DNA of 64,000 nucleotides from CAVWTN01 sp963757945 (lineage in GTDB: Bacteria; Vulcanimicrobiota; Vulcanimicrobiia; Vulcanimicrobiales; Vulcanimicrobiaceae): NCBI GenBank assembly GCA_963757945.1, contig CAVWTN010000002.1, positions 2,046,001 to 2,110,000 on the forward strand. The letters run 5' to 3'. A program made the translations under genes and the position numbers. Of this stretch, positions 37,051 through 46,042 are shown one piece after another. The notes under the pieces are model-generated. The model was not told where the DNA came from. It did no database searches and was given only the letters and a program-made list of their open reading frames with translations. Each line of letters begins with the position of its first letter. The first letter of the stretch is position 1.

Positions 37051-38241
37051 ATGCGTTCGCTACGCGGGATCGATTTCGTACGAGTGTTTCTTCCGGCGCT
37101 GGCGGCGCTCGCAATCGCGACGGCGCAGCCTGCATCCGCGGCGGCCGACGCGTTCTACGCTCCGCCGCCGGACGTCACGAAATTCGCACCGGGTGAGATC
37201 ATCCGCTCGGAAGCCATATCGCCCGCACCCACCGGCGCGCGCGCGTGGAAGCTGCTCTACGCCTCAAGCGGCCTCAACGGCGAGCGCATCGCGGTTTCGG
37301 GCGTGGTGATCGTTCCGGTCGGCCCGCCGCCGGCGGGCGGGCGCCCGATCGTCGCGTGGGCGCATCCGACGACGGGGATCGCGCAGCCCTGCGCGCCCTC
37401 GGTGCGCGGCGCGAAAGTCTACGCTTCGATCCCCGCGCTCAGCGACGTGATCTCGCGCGGCTACATCGTCGTCGCCACCGACTATGCCGGGCTCGGGACG
37501 CCGGGGCCGCACCCGTACCTGATCGGGAAGAGCGAAGGCCAAGCCGTGCTCGATTCCGTCCGCGCCGCGCGCAAGTGGAGCAGCGATGCGGGCTCGCAAT
37601 ACGCGCTCTGGGGCTTCTCGCAAGGCGGGCACGCCGCGCTCTTCGCGGGCCAGCTCGCGGCGAGCTACGCGCCGGAGCTCACGCTCGCCGGCGTCGCGGC
37701 GATCGCGCCCGCGACCGATCTCAGCGATCTGCTCCGCCACGCCGGCAGCGTGGACATCGCCATTTCGGCCTACTCGCTCGTCGCGTGGTCGAAGGTGTAC
37801 CAGCTCTCGCTCGACGGCGTTGTCCCCGGCGGGACGATCCCGGCGGTGAAGCGCGTCGCCGGGGTCTGCTCGCAAACCACGATCGATAGCTATAAGGTCA
37901 AGTTCGATTCGCTGCTGGTGAAAGCGCCGTTCATCGAGCCCTCGTTGTATACGACGAGCCCGTGGGACGGCTTGCTCGCCACGAATCGCCCCGGCCTCGC
38001 GCCCGGCGGCGCGCCGCTCTTCATCGCGCAGGGGAAGACCGACGACCTTGTCCCCTCCGACGTGACCGTCGCGTTCGCGCGGTCCGCCTGCAAGCTCGGC
38101 GCGCACGTTCTCTACGAGCCCCTCGCCGATGTGGGCCACGCCGAGATCGCCGTGCGCAGCGCGCCGGACGCGATCGCGTGGATCGGCGAACGCTTCGCGG
38201 GGAAACCCGCGGGGGATAGCTGCCCGCTCGATTCACCGTGA
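37051..38241 (+). CDS. Secreted alpha/beta-hydrolase, secretory-lipase family
   Basis: 396 residues; GGACGGGG precedes the ATG. Signal peptide (VFLPALAALAIATAQPASA). The oxyanion-side strand is IVAWAHPTTGIAQPCAPS, the nucleophile elbow ALWGFSQGGHAALF (Gly-x-Ser-x-Gly), the acid is in FIAQGKTDDLVP and the His in LADVGHAEIA. These match the LIP family of secretory lipases/esterases. Four cysteines could form disulfides. Coupled to folP by a GTGA overlap. Confidence 0.8.
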   Translation: MRSLRGIDFVRVFLPALAALAIATAQPASAAADAFYAPPPDVTKFAPGEIIRSEAISPAPTGARAWKLLYASSGLNGERIAVSGVVIVPVGPPPAGGRPIVAWAHPTTGIAQPCAPSVRGAKVYASIPALSDVISRGYIVVATDYAGLGTPGPHPYLIGKSEGQAVLDSVRAARKWSSDAGSQYALWGFSQGGHAALFAGQLAASYAPELTLAGVAAIAPATDLSDLLRHAGSVDIAISAYSLVAWSKVYQLSLDGVVPGGTIPAVKRVAGVCSQTTIDSYKVKFDSLLVKAPFIEPSLYTTSPWDGLLATNRPGLAPGGAPLFIAQGKTDDLVPSDVTVAFARSACKLGAHVLYEPLADVGHAEIAVRSAPDAIAWIGERFAGKPAGDSCPLDSP

Positions 38242-39443
38242 GCGCGCCCCTCTTCGCCCGCGCGCTGAGCACCGAAGCGGGGAACACGGCGGCCGAGCGG
38301 CTCGCGCCGTATCTGCCGGGCGGTTTGCTCGGCGCCGCGGTCGATGCGGCGACGGTCCCGATCCTCGTGATCGACGGGCCCTCGCCGCACGCGGCGGAAG
38401 CGCTCGAGCGGCTGCGCGCCGCGGGCGCGTTCGGCTACGCGGACGACGACCGGCTGATCGCAATCGGCCCGCGCAGCGCGCTCGAACGCGCGGCCGACGG
38501 CGCCGACGACGGCGCGCGCGCGCTCCTGGCCGAATTGCTGCGCGCGTTCGATGCGGCGACGACGCGCAGCTTGCGCTACCGCGCGCGGAAGTTCGAGCTG
38601 GATTTCAGCGCCGGCGCGAAGGTGATGGGCATCCTCAACGTCACGCCGGATTCGTTCTTCGATCGCGGCAAGTACAGCGGCGTCGACCGCGCGCGCGAGC
38701 GCGCCGCGCAGATGGTCGCGGACGGCGCCGCCACGATCGATATCGGCGGGCAGTCGTACGCGCACTGGAACCCGCGCATCGCGGCGGAAGAAGAGCGCGC
38801 GCGCGTCGTCCCCGTCGTCGAAGCGCTCGTCCGCGACGGGCTGGGTATCCCGCTCTCGATCGACACGTTCAAAGCCGACGTCGCCGAAGCCGCGCTCGCC
38901 GCCGGTGCGGATATCATCAATGATTGCAGCGGACTCTCCGATCCGGGGCTGGTCGACGTCGTCGCCCGGCATGATGCGGCGCTCGTGATCATGCATATCA
39001 AGGGCGAGCTGAACGTGCGCGCCGCGGAGTATCCCTACGACGATGCGATGCGCGAGATCGTGACATTCCTGCGCGAACGGGTCGAACGCGCGCTCGCCGC
39101 CGGAGTCTCGAGCGAGAGCATCTCGATCGACCCCGGCCTCGAGTTCGGCAAAGAGCCCGCCGTCGATTGCGAGATCCTCGACCGTTTCGCGGACTTGCGC
39201 AGCCTCGGCTTCCCGATCTTGCTCGCCGCCAGCCGCAAGAGCTTCATCGGGCGGATCTTCCACAAGCCGGCGCGCGAGTTGCTGGTCCCGTCGCTTGCGA
39301 CTGCGGCGCTCGGGGTGATCGCAGGGGCGAACCTCGTCCGCGTCCACGACGTCGCCGAAACGGTCGCGCTTTGCCGCATGATCGGCACAGTGCGCCCGGC
39401 GGTTCGCGACGCGCTCGACCTCCTCGAGGCAATGCCGAGCTAA
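38238..39443 (+). CDS. folP: Dihydropteroate synthase with N-terminal extension
   Basis: 401 residues, GTG overlapping the previous TGA. The C-terminal ~280 residues are a DHPS barrel: KVMGILNVTPDSFFDRGKY, ATIDIGGQSYAHWNP (usually GGESTRPG), LSIDTFKADVA, IINDCSGLSD, VIMHIKGELN, ISIDPGLEFGKE and ILLAASRKSFIGRIF. It condenses pABA with the pterin diphosphate. The first ~115 residues form an extra domain not present in the E. coli enzyme. The last 331 bp are duplicated in a broken copy at 44440-45974. Confidence 0.9.
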   Translation: MSAPLFARALSTEAGNTAAERLAPYLPGGLLGAAVDAATVPILVIDGPSPHAAEALERLRAAGAFGYADDDRLIAIGPRSALERAADGADDGARALLAELLRAFDAATTRSLRYRARKFELDFSAGAKVMGILNVTPDSFFDRGKYSGVDRARERAAQMVADGAATIDIGGQSYAHWNPRIAAEEERARVVPVVEALVRDGLGIPLSIDTFKADVAEAALAAGADIINDCSGLSDPGLVDVVARHDAALVIMHIKGELNVRAAEYPYDDAMREIVTFLRERVERALAAGVSSESISIDPGLEFGKEPAVDCEILDRFADLRSLGFPILLAASRKSFIGRIFHKPARELLVPSLATAALGVIAGANLVRVHDVAETVALCRMIGTVRPAVRDALDLLEAMPS

Positions 39444-39448
39444 CGGCT

Positions 39449-39600
39449 CGCGTCACCCTGCGCCACATGCCGCCGGCGAATGTCGACCATCGCCGTCGTA
39501 AGCACGACGAAGCTTCGCGGACTCCGGCGTCGGCCTAAGGAACTTACCGCCGGCCGCCGTGCGGATACTGGCAAACCTGTCTAGATTTCCCCGGCGCCGG
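39449..39600 (+). pseudogene. Vestige of the DUF2283/zinc-ribbon/ATPase cassette
   Basis: Bases 39450-39520 align with the 3' end of the zinc-ribbon genes at 51799-51870 and 54765-54836. The translation VTLRHMPPANVDHRRRKHDE corresponds to VTCAACRQAVSDHRRRKHGE with the second Cys pair lost. At 39571-39597 AAACCTGTCTAGATTTCC matches the outer end of the phased repeat region at 53150-53166. The ATPase between them is missing. Part of the 500-bp gap 39444-39943. Confidence 0.6.
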
Positions 39601-39730
39601 ACTTGATGACGAACGACGGCAGATCCGGCGCGCTCTTTCCCGACGAAGGTTGAGCGCAGAAGAACTTCGTTCGATGCCGGACGCCATCGCTACGCCAGAG
39701 CGCAGACGGCGTGACCCCGTATCGTAGTGG

Positions 39731-39915
39731 AGTATTGCAGGTATCCGCAACCATTTCGGAGCGACACTGCGGTAACTTAAATGAGTCGGCATTCGAGTTT
39801 TCTGATTCGCGGCGAAGCGTTTGCGAAACTCAGATGCAGACACAAGGGTGAGTTCCTTATGACCATCCTTGCGAAGTGACATGTCTTGAAGGTGATACTA
39901 ACGCCTTCTTACTTC
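39731..39915 (+). promoter_or_regulatory. Conserved leader element, copy 2
   Basis: Same ordered blocks as 14905-15065 and 55010-55150: ATTGCAGGTATCCGCAACC, GCGGTAACTTAAATG, CAGACACAAG, a stem AAGGGTG (39844-39850) with CATCCTT (39864-39870), GAAGGTGATACTAACGCC and CTTCTTACTTC. It has a 50-bp insertion before CAGACACAAG relative to copy 3. It ends 28 bp before the ATG at 39944, which has its own AAAGGA ribosome site. Confidence 0.5.
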
Positions 39916-39943
39916 TTGGCTTGGACGGAAAGGACCTAACCTG

Positions 39944-40666
39944 ATGCGCCGCAACGCGCGACTAGTCCTTATGGTGCTCGTCTCGTTTCTCTCTAGTGAA
40001 GTGGGGGCGTCGGCTGATGTGCTTCCATCACCGCAAGCGACGCCTGCAGTGATCGCGCCGACGCCCGCCGCAACGGCGAGCAGTGCGTCGCCGCGATCCG
40101 CTCCGTCTGCATCGATCGCGACCTCCGCCGTCGGGACGAAGACAAAGCCAAGGCTAGTCACCGTTCCGCTCGGAACCCAAATCCCAATCTTCCTTGACCG
40201 GAAGATATCCTCCCAATCCGACAGCACGGGGGATGTCTTCACCTTTACCGTCGCCGCCGATGTGTACGCCGACAATATGCTCGTGATCGCCAAAGGAGCT
40301 GCCGGTGAGGGACATATTCAGGAGGTAACCAAGGCATCTTGGCTCGGGAAAACCGGGACGCTCGTGCCGGCATTCGACTGGGTCAAGGGTGTTGACGGCA
40401 ACAAAATTCGCGTGACCGGCGTTAGCCGCGCCAACGGCGACTATAACTACACGTCGGATATTGCGGCGGGGGCGGCGACCCAGGTTGCAATTTCCACAGC
40501 ACCAATGGTAGCAGGAGCATTCATTCCGTTTCTTCCTCTTGCGGGAGTCTTCAATAAGGGAAAAAAGGCGGAAATTGGCACGGACACGGGACTCAAGCTA
40601 TGGGTGGAGTCAACGGTCCATGTGACGTCGGATATTGCTGCGAAAGCCGACGGCTTCGCTCATTAG
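39944..40666 (+). CDS. Exported protein of unknown function (TrbI-like beta domain)
   Basis: 240 residues; AAAGGA upstream of the ATG. Signal peptide (LVLMVLVSFLSSEVGASA), an Ala/Pro/Ser/Thr linker (about 28-68), then a beta-rich domain: TVPLGTQIPIFLDRKISSQS, GDVFTFTVAADVYADNMLVI and AKGAAGEGHIQEV. The pattern of a fixed-value GT.I followed by GD.V.F.VA..V....VI..GA resembles TrbI/VirB10-like and related envelope proteins, but I do not recognise a named family. Carries the conserved leader. Confidence 0.6.
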   Translation: MRRNARLVLMVLVSFLSSEVGASADVLPSPQATPAVIAPTPAATASSASPRSAPSASIATSAVGTKTKPRLVTVPLGTQIPIFLDRKISSQSDSTGDVFTFTVAADVYADNMLVIAKGAAGEGHIQEVTKASWLGKTGTLVPAFDWVKGVDGNKIRVTGVSRANGDYNYTSDIAAGAATQVAISTAPMVAGAFIPFLPLAGVFNKGKKAEIGTDTGLKLWVESTVHVTSDIAAKADGFAH

Positions 40667-40909
40667 CGGGCTGTTTGGAAGCGTCGATCTGCGGCTCGTC
40701 GGTTTGTGGTCCTCAGCGCTAGCGACGTTCTGTGATACGCGACCGAAAACGCATGCTAAATGCGGTGAGATAAGTAGGATTGCATTGTTAGTCAGCTGCA
40801 ACCACGATGTGTGATTAGGAAGTGCGTATGCAATGGCGAGATATCACCATGCTCGTCCGGCATATTCAACTACTACATTTGTTCACGAACACGATAAACT
40901 GGAGGACCA

Positions 40910-43900
40910 ATGGGACCGCGCGCTCGTTGTCGACTAGGTGGATTCTCGGTTCTATTCATTCTGGCATCACTCGTCGCTGGGTGCGGCGGCGGCGGCTCGG
41001 CAACCGGAGTGATACCCAATGCGGGACCATCTGGTGTGATTGCTACGCCTACCGCACCCCCGACCACAATCTCGGTGGCCGTCGCGCCAATTCCGGGTTC
41101 GACATCTGCAAACGTTCTCAACGTGTCGCCGGTCAGCGAGCAAACTCCTAATCCGACTTCATCGACTGCGCAGTTTACATTTTCCACGACCGAGTCCAGC
41201 GTCGTAGGCACGCTTGACACGCAAAGAAACTTTGGCTGGACAGCTGTTGCGCCAGGGTGGTTTTCGCTTCCATCTGGTCAGGTCGGTCCACTCTCCACCG
41301 CCGTCCAGATGGTGTTTACTACGCCAGGTGTGTATACGCCCGACCTGACGCAACAGAGGAGCGAACTCGCAACCCTTGCGAATCTTCCTTCTGTCATTCT
41401 GCTTGCGAATGCACTAAGCAGCGCCGCGAGTCTCAGTGATCCATTGGGTGCGCCTGCAGTAAAGAGCGCATACCAACAAGCACTTATCGACGCACTTGCC
41501 GCCGCAGCGACGGTGAGTTCCGCGCAGCGCGTAACGATTATTTCCCCCTCGAATTCTGGTTCGAGGGCCACGGTTGGCGGTAGGCGGGTCACCCTGAACG
41601 AGCCGGCCTTGGCGCCGCCTTTAAGGGACGCATTTGCCACGTTTAGTATCACTCAAAACGATGCAAGCGGCGTCACGCTCACTGCGCAATGGCAGCCAGG
41701 GATCGGGCCAGCCGGTCAGGGATTATATTGGATCGGCGCGCTCTACGCAGTAAACACGAGTTCGTATAGTAATGCTGCGGCGCTCATCGGTAATTTTCAG
41801 AATGATCAATGGTATATTCCGAGTCTGTCGCGGTCAGCACCAGTAGGGACGTTGATCCTGCCACCGGTGCCAAGCTTTTGGAACTTCGCCGACGTCATAA
41901 ACGATGTCGCTGAAGTCGCGTCTGCCGTGGTCGCACTAGGCACGAATCAGACGACATCGGCATCACAGGCAGCCCCAACATTCCACGTTCCGCCGACCGA
42001 TGGCGCGTATGTAGCGCACCTGTACACGTGCGGTGTTGGCACTTCGACCCTGATGTCGAATGCGTTTAATGATTTCGCGCTAATCGGCAAATGGCCCGGA
42101 GCGGCGGCACTTTGGGCGAAGGCCTGTGGGCTCAACGCCTATTCGATCGCCATCAACGTGCTGCAAGGTACTGTGGGCATCGCTGACTTCAATGATGTGA
42201 TGCCGTATTCGGACCAAGCGGATCTCGCAACGTCGGAGCTCAATGGTGTGCAATACGCTGCCACTCAGGATGTCGGCAGCCTCCAGACCACGATCATTTC
42301 TGAAGCCATCAGCCTGACGCACAGCGGTCTTGAAACGATGGCGAAGAACGCGGCTCGCAAGGGCATTTCCTCTCTGTTAAAGGACGTAGGAAGGGTCTTC
42401 AGCCTCGGGACAACTATTGCGGCGACGGGAAACATCGCTAATACGATCGGTACTGCTATGGCCACGGAGCCATGGCAAGGCAGCTATCTGGTCGTCGGAA
42501 ATCCGTGGCCGACTGCAAGCCCACCACCGTCGCCATCGCCGACGGCGTTAAGCTTCACGCTGTTGCCGCCTACGTCGTTTACGACCAGTGCGGCCTCGTA
42601 TCAGCCGACGCTCACTGCTTCTGGTTCCGGATTCAATGGCTTAACGAGCATAAAGCTCGTCCAGTCCGGCGCCGTCAACAGCGGGCCGTACATCTGGAGC
42701 AAGAGCGACGGCTCGTGGAGCGCCGCTGTAAGCGCCGGCAAACTCACCGTGAACTCGGATAGTTCGATGACGCTCAAACCTGTCGTCACTCAGGCTGGGG
42801 ATTCGGGCGGGTTGAGCACGTGGACGGTGACGGTCAGCAACAGCTCGGCCTCGCAGGCGCAAACCTTCACCGTCAACTATACGCCGGCGAGTACGCTGAG
42901 CTTCTCGCTCTTGCCGCCTACGTCGTTTACGACCAGCGCGGCCTCGTATCAGCCGACGCTCACGGCTTCGGGTTCCGGATTCAACAAGCTAACGAGCATA
43001 ATGCTGGTCCAATCCGGCGCGGTCAGTAGCGGGCCGTACATCTGGAGCAAGAGCGACGGCTCGTGGAGCGCCGCTGTGAGCGCCGGTAAGCTCACCGTGA
43101 ATTCCGATGGTTCGATGACGCTCAGACCCGTCGTCACTCAGGCCGGGGATCCGGGCGGGTTGAGCACGTGGACGGTGACGGTCAGCGACGGTGCGACCGC
43201 GCAGACGCAGACCTTCACCGTCAACTATACGCCGGCGAGCACGTTGAGCTTCACGCTCTTGCCGCCTACGTCGTTTACGACCAGCGCGGCCTCGTATCAG
43301 CCGACGCTCACGGCCTCGGGTTCCGGGTTCAACAACCTAACGAGCATAATGCTCGTCCAATCCGGCGCGGTCAGCAGCGGGCCGTACATCTGGAGCAAGA
43401 GCGACGGCTCGTGGAGCGCCGCTGTGAGCGCCGGCAAGCTCACCGTGAACTCGGATAGTTCGATGACGCTCAGACCCGTCGTCACTCAGGCCGGGGATCC
43501 GGGCGGGTTGAGCACGTGGACGGTGACGGTCAGCGACGGTGCGACCGCGCAGACGCAGACCTTCACCGTCAACTATACGCCGGCGAGCACGCTGAGCTTC
43601 ACGCTCTTGCCGCCTACGTCGTTTACGACCAGCGCGGCCTCGTATCAGCCGACGCTCACGGCCTCGGGTTCCGGGTTCAACAACCTAACGAGCATAATGC
43701 TCGTCCAATCCGGCGCGGCTAGCAGCGGGCCGTACATCTGGAGCAAGAGCGACGGCTCGTGGAGCGCCGCTGTGAGCGCCGGCAAGCTCATCGTGAACTC
43801 GGATAGTTCGATGACGCTCAGACCCGTCGTCACTCAGGCCGGGGATCCGGGCGGGTTGAGCACGTGGACGGTGACGGTCAGCGACGGTGCGACCGCGCAG

Positions 43901-44278
43901 ACGCAGACCTTCACCGTCAACTATACGCCGGCGAGCACGCTGAGCTTCACGCTCTTGCCGCCTACGTCGTTTACGACCTACGCGGCCCCTTATCAGCCGA
44001 CGCTCACGGCTTCGGGTTCCGGGTTCAATAGCCTAACGAGCATAATGCTCGTCCAATCCGGCGCGGTTAGCAGCGGGCCGTATATATGGAGCAAGAGTGA
44101 CGGCTCGTGGAGCGCGGCTGTAAGCGCCGGCAAGCTCACCGTGAATTCCGATGGTTCGATGACGCTCAGACCCGTCGTCACTCAGGCTGGGGATCCGGGC
44201 GGATTGAGCACGTGGACGGTGACGGTCAGCAACGGCGCGGCGGCTCAGACACAAACCTTCACCGTTAACTATCTGTAG
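40910..44278 (+). CDS. Large repeat lipoprotein with five 116-residue Ig-like repeats
   Basis: 1122 residues. Signal peptide with lipobox SLVAGCGGGGS, a Thr/Pro/Ser region, then a unique domain (about 60-530) without a recognised family. The C-terminal half is five tandem repeats starting LSFTLLPPTSFTTSAASYQP and containing SGPYIWSKSDGSWSAAVSAG and GGLSTWTVTV, which look like Ig-type beta sandwiches. Probably a surface-exposed adhesin-like protein anchored in the outer membrane. Ends directly before the folP pseudogene. Confidence 0.75.
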   Translation: MGPRARCRLGGFSVLFILASLVAGCGGGGSATGVIPNAGPSGVIATPTAPPTTISVAVAPIPGSTSANVLNVSPVSEQTPNPTSSTAQFTFSTTESSVVGTLDTQRNFGWTAVAPGWFSLPSGQVGPLSTAVQMVFTTPGVYTPDLTQQRSELATLANLPSVILLANALSSAASLSDPLGAPAVKSAYQQALIDALAAAATVSSAQRVTIISPSNSGSRATVGGRRVTLNEPALAPPLRDAFATFSITQNDASGVTLTAQWQPGIGPAGQGLYWIGALYAVNTSSYSNAAALIGNFQNDQWYIPSLSRSAPVGTLILPPVPSFWNFADVINDVAEVASAVVALGTNQTTSASQAAPTFHVPPTDGAYVAHLYTCGVGTSTLMSNAFNDFALIGKWPGAAALWAKACGLNAYSIAINVLQGTVGIADFNDVMPYSDQADLATSELNGVQYAATQDVGSLQTTIISEAISLTHSGLETMAKNAARKGISSLLKDVGRVFSLGTTIAATGNIANTIGTAMATEPWQGSYLVVGNPWPTASPPPSPSPTALSFTLLPPTSFTTSAASYQPTLTASGSGFNGLTSIKLVQSGAVNSGPYIWSKSDGSWSAAVSAGKLTVNSDSSMTLKPVVTQAGDSGGLSTWTVTVSNSSASQAQTFTVNYTPASTLSFSLLPPTSFTTSAASYQPTLTASGSGFNKLTSIMLVQSGAVSSGPYIWSKSDGSWSAAVSAGKLTVNSDGSMTLRPVVTQAGDPGGLSTWTVTVSDGATAQTQTFTVNYTPASTLSFTLLPPTSFTTSAASYQPTLTASGSGFNNLTSIMLVQSGAVSSGPYIWSKSDGSWSAAVSAGKLTVNSDSSMTLRPVVTQAGDPGGLSTWTVTVSDGATAQTQTFTVNYTPASTLSFTLLPPTSFTTSAASYQPTLTASGSGFNNLTSIMLVQSGAASSGPYIWSKSDGSWSAAVSAGKLIVNSDSSMTLRPVVTQAGDPGGLSTWTVTVSDGATAQTQTFTVNYTPASTLSFTLLPPTSFTTYAAPYQPTLTASGSGFNSLTSIMLVQSGAVSSGPYIWSKSDGSWSAAVSAGKLTVNSDGSMTLRPVVTQAGDPGGLSTWTVTVSNGAAAQTQTFTVNYL
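42548..44275 (+). repeat. Five tandem 348-bp repeats inside the lipoprotein gene
   Basis: Units begin at 42548, 42896, 43244, 43592 and 43940 (exact 348-bp period; the last is short by the terminal residues). Units 2-5 differ at only scattered positions, including many unchanged third codon positions, which points to recent amplification or gene conversion. Unit 1 is the most diverged (for example SNSSASQAQ in place of SDGATAQTQ). Confidence 0.92.
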
Positions 44279-44592
44279 CCCTGAGCGCATCGAGTTGGAA
44301 TCGACACTGGGAGAATCCAGAGTGTAACTTCAAAGTCGGGATCGACGGGCCGGTGGATTGGGTTCGGCAAAATGCGTGCGCTCATCATCAGCGACCGCGC
44401 CCGTGAACGCGCGGCGCATATGGTCGTGGACCGATCGATAGCATCGCGATCGACCCCGGCCTCGAGTTCGGCAAAGAGCCCGCCGTCGATTGCGAGATCC
44501 TCGACCGTTTCGCGGACTGACGTGTAGCCCGAAAAAGGCTCCGGAAATGGGTGGAGAATTCTGAGGCCCCCGGCCTCGAAGGAGACTCCCCC

Positions 44593-44859
44593 GTGAAAAA
44601 GTCTCGGTTCAACGAAACGCAGATCGTCGGCATCCTGAAAGAACACGAAGCCGGCGTCGCAACGAAGGATCTCTGCCGGCGGCACGGCATCAGCCCGGCG
44701 ACCTTCTACGCCTGGAAGGCCAAATTCGGCGGAATGGAAGTCAGCGATGTCGCCAAGATGAAGGCGCTCGAGGACGAGAATCGGCGGCTCAAGCGGATCG
44801 TCGCCGATCAGGCGCTCAATATCGACGTCCTCAAGATGGCCGCCTCGGGAAAATTCTAA
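44593..44859 (+). CDS. IS3-family transposase OrfA
   Basis: 88 residues from GTG 44593 (AAGGAG upstream). Helix-turn-helix: KKSRFNETQIVGILKEHE, TKDLCRRHGISPATFYAWKA, then a leucine-zipper stretch (ALEDENRRLKRIVADQALNI). The slippery heptamer GGGAAAA at 44847-44853 lies near its end and would shift ribosomes to the OrfB frame (reading GKILTPAQKRRAV), giving the OrfAB transposase. Confidence 0.9.
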   Translation: MKKSRFNETQIVGILKEHEAGVATKDLCRRHGISPATFYAWKAKFGGMEVSDVAKMKALEDENRRLKRIVADQALNIDVLKMAASGKF

Positions 44860-44882
44860 CGCCTGCACAGAAACGTCGAGCC

Positions 44883-45704
44883 GTGCAGGCGGCGCGTGAT
44901 CAATTCGACATCAGCGAGCGCCAAGCGTGCCGATACCTGCGTGTTAATCGCAGGATGGTTCGTTACGTGCGGGTTGCGAAGGACGACGCCCAGCTGCGCG
45001 GCCGACTGGAAGAGCTCGCAGCGGAGCGGAGGCGCTTCGGCTTCCGCCGGCTGGCCGTCCTACTGCGGCGCGACGGGATCGTCGTCAACATCAAGCGCGT
45101 CTTGCGGGTCTATCGGGAGGCGAATCTGCAGGTCCGAAAACGGATCCGTCGGCGAGTGGCGCTCGGCCGAGGGAATCCGGCCGCCGCCGTTACCGTAATG
45201 AACGAGCGGTGGTCCCTGGACTTCGTTCACGACAGTCTCGAATCGGGCCGAAGAATCCGCACGCTGAACATCGTCGACGACTTTACACGCGAGTGCCTCG
45301 CGATCGAGGTCGACACGTCGCTCTCGGGAGTCCGCGTGGCGCGGGTTCTCGACGCGATCGGTGCCGTCCGCGGCTATCCGCAAACACTCGTGATGGACAA
45401 CGGGACGGAGCTAACGGGAATCGCGATGGCGTGCTGGGCGCGCGATCGCAAAGTCCGGCTGCACTTCATCGCACCAGGGAAGCCCACCCAAAACGCCTAC
45501 ATCGAGTCGTTCAACGGAAGGTTCCGAGACGAGTGCCTCAACGAGCACGAGTTCCGGTCTCTGGCCCATGCGCGATTGATCATCGAAGATTGGCGGCGCG
45601 ATTACAACGAGCTGCGTCCGCACAAATCACTCGGCAACCGCACTCCCGAGGAGTTCGTTCGGGAGTTGCCAACGACCCCAACTCTCCACCTTTCCGCGGC
45701 ATAA
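44883..45704 (+). CDS. IS3-family transposase OrfB (integrase catalytic domain)
   Basis: 273 residues if started at GTG 44883; the frame is open back to the slippery site at 44847, so the active form is probably the OrfAB fusion. The DDE residues are visible in RWSLDFVHD, LVMDNGTELTG and AYIESFNGRFRDECLNEHEF. DYNELRPHKSLGNRTPEEF closes the domain. No internal stop or truncation. Confidence 0.92.
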   Translation: MQAARDQFDISERQACRYLRVNRRMVRYVRVAKDDAQLRGRLEELAAERRRFGFRRLAVLLRRDGIVVNIKRVLRVYREANLQVRKRIRRRVALGRGNPAAAVTVMNERWSLDFVHDSLESGRRIRTLNIVDDFTRECLAIEVDTSLSGVRVARVLDAIGAVRGYPQTLVMDNGTELTGIAMACWARDRKVRLHFIAPGKPTQNAYIESFNGRFRDECLNEHEFRSLAHARLIIEDWRRDYNELRPHKSLGNRTPEEFVRELPTTPTLHLSAA

Positions 45705-46000
45705 CTCTGGGCTACACGTCAGGACCTGCGCAGCCTCGGCTTCCCGATCTTGCTCGCCGCCAGCCGCAAAAGCTTCATCGGCCGCATCTTCCACAAGCCG
45801 GCGCGCGAGTTGCTGGTCCCGTCGCTTGCGACTGCGGCGCTCGGGGTGATCGCGGGGGCGAACCTCGTCCGCGTCCACGACGTCGCCGAAACGGTCGCGC
45901 TCTGCCGCATGATCGGCACAGTGCGCCCGGCAGTTCGCGACGCGCTCGATCTGCTCGACGCAATGCCAAGCTAGCGGCCCGAAGGGGCTTGTTAATGATT

Positions 46001-46010
46001 TTGTAACGGC
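46001..46010 (+). promoter_or_regulatory. TTGTAACGG motif upstream of lipoprotein gene
   Basis: TTGTAACGGC lies 33 bp before the ATG at 46043. The same TTGTAACGG occurs at 50175-50183 upstream of the lipoprotein gene on the other side of the regulator at 47447. Could be an ECF-type -35 element or a regulator site. Two occurrences only, so weak. Confidence 0.25.
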
Positions 46011-46042
46011 CGGTCAGCAGTCTTGCATGACGAGGTGCACGT

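Larger units (their letters stand above)
44518..45721 (+). mobile_element. Complete IS3-family insertion sequence (IS407-like), 1204 bp
   Basis: Both ends carry the perfect inverted repeat TGACGTGTAGCCC (left 44518-44530, right 45709-45721). The insertion duplicated GGAC (44514-44517 and 45722-45725) within folP-derived sequence. It encodes OrfA and OrfB in a -1 frame relation, and the DDE triad is intact, so it may be active. Related ends appear at 27172 and 32544. Confidence 0.93.
44374..45974 (+). pseudogene. folP pseudogene: internally deleted and split by an IS
   Basis: Bases 44390-44435 match folP 38683-38727 (DRARERAAHMVVD style). The sequence then jumps to 44440-44517, which matches folP 39113-39196, so about 385 bp is missing inside. 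The IS at 44518-45721 follows, and 45722-45974 restores the folP 3' end to the stop with very few changes. Not able to encode DHPS. The intact gene is 5 kb upstream in the same orientation. Confidence 0.85.

Noticed and set aside
39544..39882. Minus-strand 112-codon open frame downstream of folP
   Set aside because: No recognisable protein features; it overlaps the cassette vestige and the leader element.
42548..44275. CRISPR array
   Set aside because: The repeats are 348 bp, contiguous and in frame within one gene; no spacers.
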